Positions 17,352-26,297 of a stretch of DNA of 64,000 bases are shown here, in pieces; position 1 is the first letter of the stretch; the number at the start of each line of letters is the position of its first letter. This DNA comes from Dyella_B sp035690825. GTDB taxonomy: Bacteria; Pseudomonadota; Gammaproteobacteria; Xanthomonadales; Rhodanobacteraceae. A model generated the notes under the pieces. It saw only the letters and a program-made list of their open reading frames with translations, was not told the DNA's origin and ran no database searches. The position numbers and the translations under genes are program-made. The stretch is from positions 1 to 64,000 of the forward strand of contig NZ_JBQCHP010000065.1 of the NCBI RefSeq assembly GCF_051954575.1, given 5' to 3'.

Positions 17352-17669
17352 ATGGAAGTCAGCTTCAATAACTGGGGCGAAGCTGTGGCGTTCCTTTCCG
17401 AGCGCACCGATATCGCGCTCGAAGGCCTGATGGCATTGAGCGCGCAGCAGATGGTGGATCAGCAGGTCATCGCCGCGCTGCTATCGTCCCATTCCCACTT
17501 GAGAGCCGCCGCGGACGCCTGGCGGCAGATGGCCTCGGCTACCTTGCCGATCACCCATGTGCGCAGCCTGCAGAACGACCAGCCCGAATCGGTGCGCGAA
17601 GCCTATTCGGAACGCATGGCCTATTGGGAGGAAATTTTTCGCCGGGCCATTCCGCAGGAAAGTGAATAA
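17352..17669 (+). CDS. Small protein of unknown function (105 aa)
   Basis: An AGGAG site six bases before the ATG and a well-behaved coding frame make this a real gene. The product is a soluble, mostly helical protein (NNWGEAVAFLSERTDIALEGLMALSAQQMVDQQVIAALLSSHSHLRAAADAWRQM...) with no signal peptide or recognisable motif. Its context (GST upstream, creatininase-like gene downstream) is not informative. Confidence 0.75.
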   Translation: MEVSFNNWGEAVAFLSERTDIALEGLMALSAQQMVDQQVIAALLSSHSHLRAAADAWRQMASATLPITHVRSLQNDQPESVREAYSERMAYWEEIFRRAIPQESE

Positions 17670-17757
17670 ACGCGGCAAATTCGCGTGAAAGGGATGCGAA
17701 GAGGGCACCGGCGTGCAACCATAGGGCGCCCAAGTTCTTCACATCCCATCGCGCCTC

Positions 17758-18576
17758 ATGATCACGCGTTTATTCCGATGCGCCGCCGCAGGTGTCGCGC
17801 TTGCCATGGCCGCGCAGGCTTCGTTCGCACAGGCACCGCAGACCGTTCAACTGCAAAATCTTACCTGGACCGAGCTGCGCGAGCAGATCCAGGCCGGCAA
17901 GACCACCGTCATCATTCCCATCGGCGGCACCGAGCAGAGCGGTCCGTATATCGCTGTGGGCAAGCACAACGTGCGCGCCCAATACCTTGCCGATCGCATC
18001 GCGCAGAAACTCGGCAATGCGCTGGTCGCGCCAGTGGTGGCCTACGTGCCGGAAGGCAGCTATGCGCCGCCCACCTCGCACATGCGTTTTCCCGGCACCA
18101 TCACCGTGCCCGATGACGTATTCGAAAAATTGCTGGAATCGGCAGCGAACAGTTTCGCCGTGCATGGTTTTCGCAACATCGTCTTCCTGGGCGATCACGG
18201 CGGCTACCAGAAGGATTTGCAGCAAGTGGTAGCGCATTTGAACAAAACCTGGGCCGGCACCAAGGCGCGCGCGATTCTGCCAGCGGTGTACTACGCCACC
18301 TCGTCCGATGGCTATGCGCAACTGCTGCGCCAGCATGGCATCCGCGACGATGAAATCGGCACGCATGCCGGTTTGGCCGATACCTCCTTGCAGTTGGCCG
18401 TGGCACCGCAGATGGTGCGGCAAAATCAATTGCGCAGTGCGCCCAAGCCGAGCGCGGCCGACGGCGTGTACGGCGGCGACCCGCGGCGTTCCACCGCAGA
18501 GCTCGGCCAACTAGGCGTGGATGCTATAGTTTCGCGCACCGTCGACGCTATCCGCCAAGCCACCGCGGCGCGTTGA
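17758..18576 (+). CDS. Creatininase-family protein, exported
   Basis: A 272-residue protein with a signal peptide (MITRLFRCAAAGVALAMAAQASFAQ). The creatininase-family fold is seen in TVIIPIGGTEQSGPYIAVGKHN (metal ligands Glu and His), the APPTSHMRFPGTITVP segment, and FLGDHGGYQKD (Asp/His). Cytosolic relatives hydrolyse creatinine or formamides, including one enzyme of riboflavin/F420 precursor breakdown. Export to the periplasm makes it a divergent amidohydrolase. Only 50 bases separate it from the following beta-propeller gene, so the two are probably co-transcribed. Confidence 0.85.
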   Translation: MITRLFRCAAAGVALAMAAQASFAQAPQTVQLQNLTWTELREQIQAGKTTVIIPIGGTEQSGPYIAVGKHNVRAQYLADRIAQKLGNALVAPVVAYVPEGSYAPPTSHMRFPGTITVPDDVFEKLLESAANSFAVHGFRNIVFLGDHGGYQKDLQQVVAHLNKTWAGTKARAILPAVYYATSSDGYAQLLRQHGIRDDEIGTHAGLADTSLQLAVAPQMVRQNQLRSAPKPSAADGVYGGDPRRSTAELGQLGVDAIVSRTVDAIRQATAAR

Positions 18577-18626
18577 CGCAAGCATCGAAGTGAATCGAAC
18601 GTTTTCTCCAAATACGGGAATTTGCC

Positions 18627-19790
18627 GTGAAATCTGATCGTTTTGGGCGTCTTGCCTTGCGTGCCGGCATCGTGCTGGCCAGTTTGTGTGCCACGGCCGC
18701 TGCAGCGGCGCAAACCGTGCAGACCGTGGCGGGCATGCCGCCGGTTACCAACCCCAGCAACATGTACAGCAACGCGGGCTACGACATGCTCAGCCCGGTC
18801 GTGGCGAACGATCCGGCGCGCATCTACGTGCCGAACCTGCGCTCCAACGACGTGTACGTGATCGATCCGACCACCTTCAAGGTGGTCGACAAATTCCCGG
18901 TCGGCCGTAGCCCGCAGCACGTGGTGCCGGCGTGGGACCTGAAAACGCTGTGGGTGACCAACAACGCCGAAGGCCGCAACGACGGCAGCCTCACCCCGAT
19001 CGATCCGAAGACCGGCAAGCCCGGCAAAGCCGATCCGGTGGATGATCCGTACAACATGTACTTCACGCCGGACGGCAAGGAAGCGATCGTCGTCGCCGAA
19101 GCGTTCGCGCGCCTGGATTTCCGCGATCCGCATACGATGGCGTTGAAGTCCCGCCTGTCGGCGCCCGAATGCAAGGGCATCAACCACGCCGATTTCTCGA
19201 TCGACGGCAAGTACGCCATCTTTACCTGCGAATTCGGCGGCAAGCTGGTGAAGATCGACATGGTCAACCGCAAGGTGCTCGGCTACCTGTTGCTCAACAA
19301 GCGCGGCATGCCGCAGGACATCCGCGTGTCGCCGGACGGCAAGGTGTTCTACGTGGCCGACATGATGGCCGACGGCGTGTACCTGATCGATGGCGACAGT
19401 TTCAAGCAGATCGGTTTCATCAAGACCGGCATCGGCACGCACGGCCTGTATCCCAGCCGCGACGCCACCAAGCTGTACGTCGCCAATCGAGGTTCGAACA
19501 AGGTGCATGGCCCGCACGGCGGTCCGGGCAGCGTGTCGGTGATCGATTTCGCCACGCGCAAGGTCGTTGCCAACTGGCCGATTCCGGGGGGCGGCAGTCC
19601 CGACATGGGCAACGTCACGGCTGACGGCAAGTGGCTGTGGCTGTCGGGCCGCTTCGATGATGTGGTGTATGCGTTCGATACCGCGACCGGCAAGGTGAAG
19701 ATCATCAAGGTCGGCATGGAGCCGCATGGTTTGGCGGTGTGGCCGCAGCCGGGGCGGTTCTCGCTGGGGCATACGGGCATCATGCGGTGA
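18627..19790 (+). CDS. YVTN/YncE-type beta-propeller protein, exported
   Basis: A 387-residue protein with a signal peptide (LALRAGIVLASLCATAAAAAQ). Repeated propeller blades follow: RIYVPNLRSNDVYVIDPTTFKVVDKFPVG, KLVKIDMVNRKVLGYL, VFYVADMMADGVYLIDGDSF, KLYVANRGSNKV and SVSVIDFATRKVV, typical of seven-bladed YVTN proteins. Likely periplasmic; function unknown, with electron-transfer or binding roles known for relatives. It lies 50 bases after the creatininase gene and ends with a strong terminator. Confidence 0.88.
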   Translation: MKSDRFGRLALRAGIVLASLCATAAAAAQTVQTVAGMPPVTNPSNMYSNAGYDMLSPVVANDPARIYVPNLRSNDVYVIDPTTFKVVDKFPVGRSPQHVVPAWDLKTLWVTNNAEGRNDGSLTPIDPKTGKPGKADPVDDPYNMYFTPDGKEAIVVAEAFARLDFRDPHTMALKSRLSAPECKGINHADFSIDGKYAIFTCEFGGKLVKIDMVNRKVLGYLLLNKRGMPQDIRVSPDGKVFYVADMMADGVYLIDGDSFKQIGFIKTGIGTHGLYPSRDATKLYVANRGSNKVHGPHGGPGSVSVIDFATRKVVANWPIPGGGSPDMGNVTADGKWLWLSGRFDDVVYAFDTATGKVKIIKVGMEPHGLAVWPQPGRFSLGHTGIMR

Positions 19791-19793
19791 TGC

Positions 19794-19822
19794 AAAAAGG
19801 CCGGCATTGCCGGCCTTTTTTT
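19794..19822 (+). terminator. Intrinsic terminator
   Basis: AAAAAGGCCGGC, ATT loop, GCCGGCC then T7, four bases after the propeller stop codon. Confidence 0.9.
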
Positions 19823-19873
19823 GTTGGTGTCTGCTCATGCTTTGGCTCGGAATTTCAGCTCACCAGGATGCGT

Positions 19874-19993
19874 CCCTTCCCCTGCTTGCAGGGGAGGGCT
19901 AGGGTGGGGTGAAGCAACCTCGCGATACATTTCAATAGTGCAGCAAGCCCAGACAACCCCACCCCCGACCCTCCCCTGCAAGCAGGGGAGGGA
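19874..19993. repeat. Family C palindromic repeat pair
   Basis: Two hairpins of the CCTCCCCTGC...GCAGGGGAGG type in opposite orientation, with AGGGTGGGGT / ACCCCACCC linkers and about 40 bases between them. Related copies lie near 30475, 50960, 54338 and 63264. Confidence 0.85.
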
Positions 19994-20055
19994 GCTACGG
20001 TTCGCACAAGCGAGAGTCAACGCTATCGACCAACGGTGAGAAGAGACAGGCGCGG

Positions 20056-21261
20056 TTACAACTGCACCACGTCGAAGCTCACATCCGGATTCACATCCGC
20101 GTTGTAATCCACGTCCTTGCGATCGAAGCCGAACAGGCGCAGGAACTCGTGCTTGTAGCCGGCGTAGTCGGTCTTCTCCCACAGGTTTTCCGTGTTGACC
20201 TGCGGCCATAGCGCCTTGCAGGCCTGCTGCACGTCCTCGCGCAGTTCCCAATCGTCCAGGCGCAGGCGGCCTTCCTCGTCGATGGCCGGTGCGGTGCCGT
20301 CGGCGCGATAAAGAAAATCGTGGAACAGGCGGTTGGCCTGTTCGATGGTGCCTTCGTGCAGGCCTTTCTCCTTCATGATGCGGAACACCATGGAGACGTA
20401 CAGCGGAATTACCGGGATGGCCGAGCTGGCCTGCGTCACCACCGACTTCATCACACCCACATAGGCGTGCAGCTTCTGCGCGGCGAAGCGCTGGTTGAGT
20501 TCGTGCGCCGTGTTGTCCAGATGCTGCTTGGCCTGGCCGATGGTGCCGTGCCAGTAGATCGGCCAGGTGATCTCGGTGCCGACGTAGCTGTAGGCCACGG
20601 TGGTGGCGTTGTCGGCCAGTACGCCGGCCTTGCTCAGCGCGTCGATCCACAGCGCCCAGTCCTCGCCACCCATCACGGCGACGGTGTCCTTGATTTCCTG
20701 CTCGGTGGCCGGTTCCACCGTGACCTGCACGACGGCGTCTTTATTGGTATCCACCGAGGAGGCGGTGAACGGCTGGCCGATCGTCTTCAGCGAGGAACGC
20801 ACCACCTCGCCGCTGTCCGGCAGCTTGCGCACCGGCGAGGCGAGCGAATAGATCACCAGGTCGATCGGACCGCCCATCTCGTGCTTGATCAGCTCGATCG
20901 CGCGCGCGCGCGTTTCGTTCGAGAACGCATCGCCGTTGATGGAGCGCGCATACAGGCCCGACTGCTTGGCGAGCTTGTCGAATGCGGCGGAGTTGTACCA
21001 GCCGGCGGTGCCCGGCTTGGCTTCGGTGGAAGGCTTCTCGAAGAACACGCCCAGCGTCGCCGCGCCATAACCGAAGGCGGCGGTGACGCGCGAGGCCAGG
21101 CCGTATCCCGTGGAAGCGCCGATCACCAGCACGCGCTTGGGACCTGCGGCGGCGCCGACCTTGGCCTTGGTGATGCCGATCTGCTCGCGCACGTTCTGCT
21201 CGCAACCGACCGGATGCGCCGTGATGCAGATAAAGCCGCGAACCTTGGGATGGATGACCAC
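20056..21261 (-). CDS. fabV: Trans-2-enoyl-CoA/ACP reductase FabV
   Basis: A 401-residue protein with family length and landmarks: N-terminal VIHPKVRGFICITAHPVGC, nucleotide motif VLVIGASTGYGLASRV, the FabV active-site spacing Y-x8-K (YWHGTIGQAK) and the C-terminal GFDRKDVDYNADV. GTG start with GAGGGTT six bases upstream. It performs the last step of fatty-acid elongation, reducing trans-2-enoyl-ACP/CoA with NAD(P)H in the cytosol. FabV enzymes are naturally tolerant of triclosan. No other fab genes are adjacent. Confidence 0.96.
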   Translation of the reverse strand: MVIHPKVRGFICITAHPVGCEQNVREQIGITKAKVGAAAGPKRVLVIGASTGYGLASRVTAAFGYGAATLGVFFEKPSTEAKPGTAGWYNSAAFDKLAKQSGLYARSINGDAFSNETRARAIELIKHEMGGPIDLVIYSLASPVRKLPDSGEVVRSSLKTIGQPFTASSVDTNKDAVVQVTVEPATEQEIKDTVAVMGGEDWALWIDALSKAGVLADNATTVAYSYVGTEITWPIYWHGTIGQAKQHLDNTAHELNQRFAAQKLHAYVGVMKSVVTQASSAIPVIPLYVSMVFRIMKEKGLHEGTIEQANRLFHDFLYRADGTAPAIDEEGRLRLDDWELREDVQQACKALWPQVNTENLWEKTDYAGYKHEFLRLFGFDRKDVDYNADVNPDVSFDVVQL

Positions 21262-21366
21262 GAAGAACCCTCACGTCTTGAGCACAAGGACGCCATTCTA
21301 AACGGGGTGGGGCTCCATTCGCTGCCGCAGGGAGACGCTGGATACGCATCGCCGGGGCGATCTCCT

Positions 21367-21441
21367 CGTAGGTTGGGGTGCAAACCCCAACATCGCCATG
21401 TCGATCAACATCCAATGTTGGGATTTGCACCCCAACCTACG
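21367..21441. repeat. REP doublet, family A (GGTGCAAACC stem)
   Basis: CGTAGGTTGGGGTGCAAACC... paired with an inverted copy ending CCCCAACCTACG. Each half is GTAG followed by a hairpin GTTGGGGT-GCAA-ACCCCAAC. Confidence 0.9.
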
Positions 21442-21520
21442 TTCCTTTAACGCTACCGGTACCGGATCTTCGTCATGCCCGTCGCATAGTGGAGCCGTTA
21501 CCATGCGAGCGAGGTGCACC

Positions 21521-21691
21521 ATGCCTACCGGACGCAATGATTCCAAGGACACCAAGTCCCCGCCCGTCACCCAGCCCTACGATCCGCACACCAAACGCGG
21601 CCCGCCGCAGCGGCTGGAAGACACCAACGACGCCGGCGACGCGCTGAACGATACCGGCGAAGACAACCAGCGCTGCAAGGACGAGAAGTGA
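21521..21691 (+). CDS. Small hydrophilic protein of unknown function (56 aa)
   Basis: ATG 21521 is preceded by GCGAGG six bases upstream. The product (MPTGRNDSKDTKSPPVTQPY...) is highly charged, without hydrophobic segments, and rich in Asp, Asn, Lys and Pro, so it is probably disordered. Its TGA directly abuts the convergent stop of the ferritin-like/CDGSH gene. Codon usage is compatible with coding, but no family was recognised. Confidence 0.5.
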   Translation: MPTGRNDSKDTKSPPVTQPYDPHTKRGPPQRLEDTNDAGDALNDTGEDNQRCKDEK

Positions 21692-23668
21692 TCACGCGCC
21701 GTCGGCGCTGAACCCGACCTTGGCGTGACTGCCATCGCAGAACGGCTTGTTCTGGCTTTGCCCGCAGCGGCATAGATAGGTGCTGGTGACGCGCGCCACC
21801 ATGCGGCCTGTACCGCTGACGATTTCCAGGTTGCCGCGCACGCGCAGCGGGCCGTTCAACTGCGGATCGATCTGCAGCGGGCCGTCGCGTACGTCCAGCG
21901 CATCGGTCGCCGTCCCGGTGGGCGGTTCGCCGCTGGCGCTGAAACCCGCCTCGTGATGCGAGCCATCACAGAACGGCTTGTTCTTCGAGGCGCCGCAACG
22001 GCACAGCGTAGCGCGGAAGCCGGCGGACTGGCCGCTGAGGCGCAGATCGCCGCGGAATGCATACGGCCCCGCCTCACGCGTCGCGGCCAGGTTGACCGGC
22101 GGCGCTGTTTCATCCGCGCGTCCATCGCGGCGGCGGTACTGGATAGCGCCGGATGGGCAGGCGTGCGCGATATCCACCAGGCGTTCGACATCCATCGCGT
22201 CGGGATAAAGCCACGGCCCCTGCACGTTGGCGAGGAACACCTTGGGCGCGCCGGTCACACAGAAGCGCGCGTGGATGCAGCGCTTGGCCTCGAAGCGCAG
22301 CGTAAGCTTTTCGCCTTCGACCTCTTCGATGCCGTCCTGCACGTTGGACGCCGGCGCAGCTGGCGCAGGCTCCGCGACAGGCGCAGGCGCTGCGGTCGAC
22401 GGTGCGGGACGCGACAGATCGAAACCCTGCTCGGCCTGCTGCGCAAGACGCTTGAGCACGGAGGCCGCGGCGATCGTGCGCGGATCGCCCGCGGCGCTCA
22501 GGCGTTCCGCCGCTTCGCTCAGTTGTTGAAAACGCTCGCGGAAAAAGCGGCGTGCAGCAGGACCGGGCGGCAGCGGCGAGGTATCGCGCAGGGTGATGAA
22601 GGTGATGCCCGCGTGGCAGTCGGGATTGGAAGGCCCAGCCGGCAAGCGCGCCGCGCGTTCGGCCAGCGGCGCCAAGGCGTGCATCAGTCCGATGCCCAGA
22701 TCGAGCGACAGTGCTTTGTCCGGATCCGGCGCCGGTACGGCGTAGGTATAGGCAAGCAGGCGCTGCATCAAACCGTAGGCGGCATTGGCCAGGTCGACGG
22801 TCGCGATCGCATCCTCGTTTTCCAGCCACACACGGCCTTCGGGACGCGGCGGGCGGCGCAGCACCGGATTGGTGGCCGCCGGGAACGCCGGCTTGAACGA
22901 CGGATCGGCAGCCAGCAAGGCCTGGTATTCCGCGCGGATTGCGGCGAAGCGCTGGTAATGCGAGTTCTCGGTGTTTTCCTGCGCGCCTTCGCCCTGCACG
23001 ATGATGTATTCGAACGCGGCCAGCGCCGTCTTCAGGCAGATCACCTTGTTCGCGCCGGGCAGCGATACTTCCGCATTGGACAGCTGCAGCGCAGGATTGC
23101 CGCACAGGGCGCCGGCCTCGCCGTGCATCTCGGCCAGGCGGCGCAGGCCATTGGCCAGGGTCTGGTAGAACGCGCCCACCGTGTCGTAATCGATGCCCAT
23201 CGGCGTCAGTCGCGGCCCGGTCGCGCCGCGCACGAAATGGCGTTCGGGCTCGAAGCCTTCGCCATCCGGCTCGGCGGAACCGGCCGGGCGTTCCAGGTAG
23301 ATGAAATGCTGCAGCGTGGCCATGTTGAACGGCGCCAGCTTCACCACCACGCCGGCCGGCAAATAGCCCGGATCGAGCGGAAAATTCACCCGCCCCACGC
23401 GCGGTGCGCCGCCGAGCGCCACGGTGATGTTCCACACCGACATCAAGTGGCCCATCTCCTCGATCGCTACCTGCAGCATGCTGCGCTTCCAGCGCGTGAT
23501 CGCTTCCAGTTGCGCGGGCGTGACGCCTTCATCCACCGATGTCTTCAATGAAAACGCTGCGTAGAGATAGGTGCACATCAGGCAGTGTTCGAGTTCCGCC
23601 GCCTCGTACAACGCATGCAAGGCCTGCTCGCGACTGGGAACCGAATGCGTAGGGGTGTAGCTGACCAC
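21692..23668 (-). CDS. Ferritin-like / [4Fe-4S] / double CDGSH fusion protein
   Basis: A 658-residue multidomain protein. The N-terminal ferritin-like domain of the VioB type has AAELEHCLMCTYLYAAFSLK and the second metal motif IEEMGHLMSVWN. A helical middle region is followed by an Ala/Pro-rich linker (~430-455). A divergent 4Fe-4S module (RCIHARFCVTGAPKVF ... ACPSGAIQY) comes next, then two CDGSH iron-sulphur modules (CRCGASKNKPFCDGSH and CRCGQSQNKPFCDGSH). It has no signal peptide. The architecture suggests a cytosolic redox or oxygenase/iron-handling protein; the substrate is unknown. It is monocistronic and flanked by a REP doublet. Confidence 0.88.
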   Translation of the reverse strand: MVSYTPTHSVPSREQALHALYEAAELEHCLMCTYLYAAFSLKTSVDEGVTPAQLEAITRWKRSMLQVAIEEMGHLMSVWNITVALGGAPRVGRVNFPLDPGYLPAGVVVKLAPFNMATLQHFIYLERPAGSAEPDGEGFEPERHFVRGATGPRLTPMGIDYDTVGAFYQTLANGLRRLAEMHGEAGALCGNPALQLSNAEVSLPGANKVICLKTALAAFEYIIVQGEGAQENTENSHYQRFAAIRAEYQALLAADPSFKPAFPAATNPVLRRPPRPEGRVWLENEDAIATVDLANAAYGLMQRLLAYTYAVPAPDPDKALSLDLGIGLMHALAPLAERAARLPAGPSNPDCHAGITFITLRDTSPLPPGPAARRFFRERFQQLSEAAERLSAAGDPRTIAAASVLKRLAQQAEQGFDLSRPAPSTAAPAPVAEPAPAAPASNVQDGIEEVEGEKLTLRFEAKRCIHARFCVTGAPKVFLANVQGPWLYPDAMDVERLVDIAHACPSGAIQYRRRDGRADETAPPVNLAATREAGPYAFRGDLRLSGQSAGFRATLCRCGASKNKPFCDGSHHEAGFSASGEPPTGTATDALDVRDGPLQIDPQLNGPLRVRGNLEIVSGTGRMVARVTSTYLCRCGQSQNKPFCDGSHAKVGFSADGA

Positions 23669-23730
23669 GGCTGCTTCCCTCTTGATGTAAGGATGGAAAG
23701 GTACACCGATTGGATGGCCGTGACCCCTCC

Positions 23731-23808
23731 CGTAGGTTGGGTTAGCGCAGCGTAACCCAACAGTTTTCGCGAAGCTCGTTGGGTTACGCTGCGCTAACCC
23801 AACCTACG
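23731..23808. repeat. REP doublet, family A (TTAGCGCAGCGTAA stem)
   Basis: Two facing REP units, each GTAG plus hairpin GTTGGGTTA-GCGCAGCG-TAACCCAAC, separated by a short spacer. It lies six bases after the stop of the SDR gene. Confidence 0.92.
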
Positions 23809-23813
23809 GGTGC

Positions 23814-24572
23814 TCAAATAAACATCCCGCCCGAAGCTTCCACACGCTGCCCATTGATCCAGCCGCTCTCCTTCGACAGCAGCATCGCCACGGCGCCGCC
23901 GATATCGTCCGGCAGGCCCACTCGCCCAAGTGCGGTCTGCGAAGCGATATAGGCATTCACATCCTTGTTGTCGCGCACTACGCCGCCGCCGAAGTCGGTC
24001 TCGATGGCGCCGGGTGCGAGCGTGTTCACGGCGATGCGGCGCTCGCCCAATTCCTTGGCGAGATAACGCGTAAGCACTTCGATGCCGCCTTTCATCACGG
24101 CATACGCCGAGTAGCCGGGCAGGGCGAAACGGGCCAGGCCGCTGGAGATGTTGAGAATGCGTCCGCCATCGGCGATCAGCGGCAGCAGGGTCTGGGTAAG
24201 AAAGAACGCGCCCTTCAGGTGCACGTTCACCAGTTCGTCGAACTGCGCCTCGGTGGTTTCGGCAAAGCTGGCGTGCACGCCGATGCCGGCGTTGTTGACC
24301 AGATAATCGAAACGGTCGCGTTGCCAGTGTTGTCTCAGCGTCGCGCGCAGTTGCTCTGCGAATGAGGCGAAGCTGCCCACCTTGCCCACATCCAGCGGCA
24401 GCGCGACGGCGCGGCGGCCTTGTTGCGTGATGGCCTCCACCACCGCCTGCGCCTCGGCCTGGTTGGAACGATACGTCAGCACCACGTCGGTGCCATGCCC
24501 GGCCAGCGTCAGCGCCATGCTCTTGCCCAGTCCGCGGCTGCCGCCAGTGATGAGGGCGATCGGGGTATTCAT
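23814..24572 (-). CDS. SDR-family oxidoreductase
   Basis: A 252-residue short-chain dehydrogenase. ATG 24572 chosen for the AGGAGACACTC upstream. It has the cofactor motif TGGSRGLGKS, NNAGIG, catalytic Ser (ILNISSG) and Y-x3-K (YSAYAVMKGG), and the C-terminal SGWINGQRVEASGGMFI typical of FabG-like enzymes. It is probably NAD(P)H-dependent; arginine and threonine after the first strand (TYRSN) suggest NADP. Substrate unknown. It is divergent from the phosphoesterase gene. Confidence 0.92.
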   Translation of the reverse strand: MNTPIALITGGSRGLGKSMALTLAGHGTDVVLTYRSNQAEAQAVVEAITQQGRRAVALPLDVGKVGSFASFAEQLRATLRQHWQRDRFDYLVNNAGIGVHASFAETTEAQFDELVNVHLKGAFFLTQTLLPLIADGGRILNISSGLARFALPGYSAYAVMKGGIEVLTRYLAKELGERRIAVNTLAPGAIETDFGGGVVRDNKDVNAYIASQTALGRVGLPDDIGGAVAMLLSKESGWINGQRVEASGGMFI

Positions 24573-24713
24573 GAGTGTCTCCTGTGGCAACGTGGACGAT
24601 CACTGAATTGTGGAGGAAGTTCGCGGGAAACTGTCACCGCAATTGACTAAGGTAGCCGCAGTCACGCGCAGGCATGCGTCATGACGTTTCCTTCACACAC
24701 GAGGCTGCATGGC

Positions 24714-26156
24714 ATGGCGACTTCCGGTACAGGGCTGTCCGCGATCAACCACATCGTTGTGCTGATGCTGGAGAATCGTTCATTCGATCACATGCTTGGA
24801 TTCCTCTATGCCGACGCCGGCAATGTGTCGCCGGCCGGACAAGCGTTCGAAGGCCTGACCGGCAAGGAATCCAACCCGGGCGGTGTCGGCGGCAATGCGG
24901 TCACCGTGTTCAAGATCCAGCCCGGCACCACCACCTATTACATGCCCGGCGCCGATCCTGGCGAAGGCTACACGGCCACCAATGCGCAACTGTTCGGCAG
25001 CAACACCGCACCGACGCCGCCGGTGGCGAAAAACCAGGGCTTCGTCAGCAACTTTGCTGCCACCCTGAGCTGGGAATCGAAAAACAAAAGCTATTCGATC
25101 GTGCCCGGCACCACCGCCAACGACATCATGGGCGTGCACACGGCCGATACCTTGCCGGTGCTGTCCGCCCTGGCGCGCGGCTTTGCCGTGTGCGACCACT
25201 GGTACGGCTCGGCGCCCACCGAAACCCTGCCCAACCGCGCCTTCGTCCATGCAGCCACCTCGCAAGGACACATGGACGACAAGACCAAAAGCTTCACCGC
25301 GCCGACCATCTACAGCGCACTCGGCAAGCAGAACATCAGCTGGAAAATCTACGGCTACGACGCCGACCCGCTCACGCGCCACAGCTTCAGCGACATCACC
25401 AACCTGTCCGACAGCTATTTCGGCCAGTTCAAGGATTTCCAGGCGGAGGCCGCGAACGGCACGCTGCCTTCGTATGCGTTCCTGGAACCGAGCTGGGGTT
25501 CGAAGGGCAACAGCCAGCACCCCAATTACGACGTCGCGCTGGGCGAGCAATACATCCACGACCTGTATTACGCGCTGCGCAACAGCCCGCAGTGGAGCCA
25601 GACGCTGTTGATCATCACCTACGACGAGCACGGCGGCTGCTATGACCACGTGCCGCCACCGACCAACGCAGTACCGCCGGACAACTCGGCCGGCGAATAC
25701 GGTTTCGACTTCAAGCGCTTCGGTCCGCGCGTACCGACTGTGCTGGTCTCGCCGCTGATTCCGGCCGGCACCGTGTTCCGCGCCAGCGGCGATACGCCGT
25801 TCGACCACACCTCGATCCTGAAAACCGTGCAGCAGCGGTGGGGGCTTTCCGCCCTGACCGCGCGCGATGCGGCGGCTCCCGATGTGGGCAGCGTGCTCAG
25901 CCTGGCGACGCCGCGCACGGATGATCCGTTGTCGGGTGTAGTAGTGCCTGCATCGAAAGGCGCCAATCCTTCCGCCAACAAGCCTTCGCATTTGCAGGAG
26001 GTGTATGCAGATCTCGTCTCGAGCTTGCCGGTGCCCGATGCGGATGGTGACACGCATCGCTTGCCGCCGCGGCTGGAGACGGATTACGACTATGACCGGT
26101 ATATCAGGGAGCGGGTGGCGGCGTGGAAGGCGAGTCGTGCTGGGTTGAAGAAGTAA
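24714..26156 (+). CDS. Phosphoesterase (phospholipase C / AcpA-type acid phosphatase family)
   Basis: A 480-residue member of the PF04185 family. It has the N-terminal metal motif INHIVVLMLENRSFDHMLG, DHWYGSAPTETLPNRAF, LLIITYDEHGGCYDHVPPP and the final PFDHTSILKTVQQRWGLS. ATG 24714 has GAGG nine bases upstream; an ATG at 24681 would add eleven residues. No signal peptide is visible with either start, which is unusual for a family that is often Tat-exported. It probably hydrolyses phosphoester bonds of phospholipids or nucleotides. Monocistronic. Confidence 0.88.
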   Translation: MATSGTGLSAINHIVVLMLENRSFDHMLGFLYADAGNVSPAGQAFEGLTGKESNPGGVGGNAVTVFKIQPGTTTYYMPGADPGEGYTATNAQLFGSNTAPTPPVAKNQGFVSNFAATLSWESKNKSYSIVPGTTANDIMGVHTADTLPVLSALARGFAVCDHWYGSAPTETLPNRAFVHAATSQGHMDDKTKSFTAPTIYSALGKQNISWKIYGYDADPLTRHSFSDITNLSDSYFGQFKDFQAEAANGTLPSYAFLEPSWGSKGNSQHPNYDVALGEQYIHDLYYALRNSPQWSQTLLIITYDEHGGCYDHVPPPTNAVPPDNSAGEYGFDFKRFGPRVPTVLVSPLIPAGTVFRASGDTPFDHTSILKTVQQRWGLSALTARDAAAPDVGSVLSLATPRTDDPLSGVVVPASKGANPSANKPSHLQEVYADLVSSLPVPDADGDTHRLPPRLETDYDYDRYIRERVAAWKASRAGLKK

Positions 26157-26197
26157 ACGCAGGTGACATACAGAGAGATCGCGACCGAAAACCGAGT

Positions 26198-26267
26198 CGT
26201 CATTCCGGCGAAGGCCGGAATCCATGCTTCGTACTGGCGATGGATTCCGGCCTTCGCCGGAATGACG
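26198..26267. repeat. Family B repeat (complete inverted pair)
   Basis: CGTCATTCCGGCGAAGGCCG...CGGCCTTCGCCGGAATGACG, a ~27-bp perfect inverted repeat around a 16-base loop. Copies also lie at 44790-44919 and 49078-49194. Confidence 0.92.
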
Positions 26268-26297
26268 ATCAGGACACTCTAAAAATTACGCGCAACT

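Noticed and set aside
21953..23551. 532-codon open frame opposite the ferritin-like/CDGSH gene
   Set aside because: Arg/Gln/Gly-rich shadow. The minus-strand protein has four recognisable metal-binding modules.
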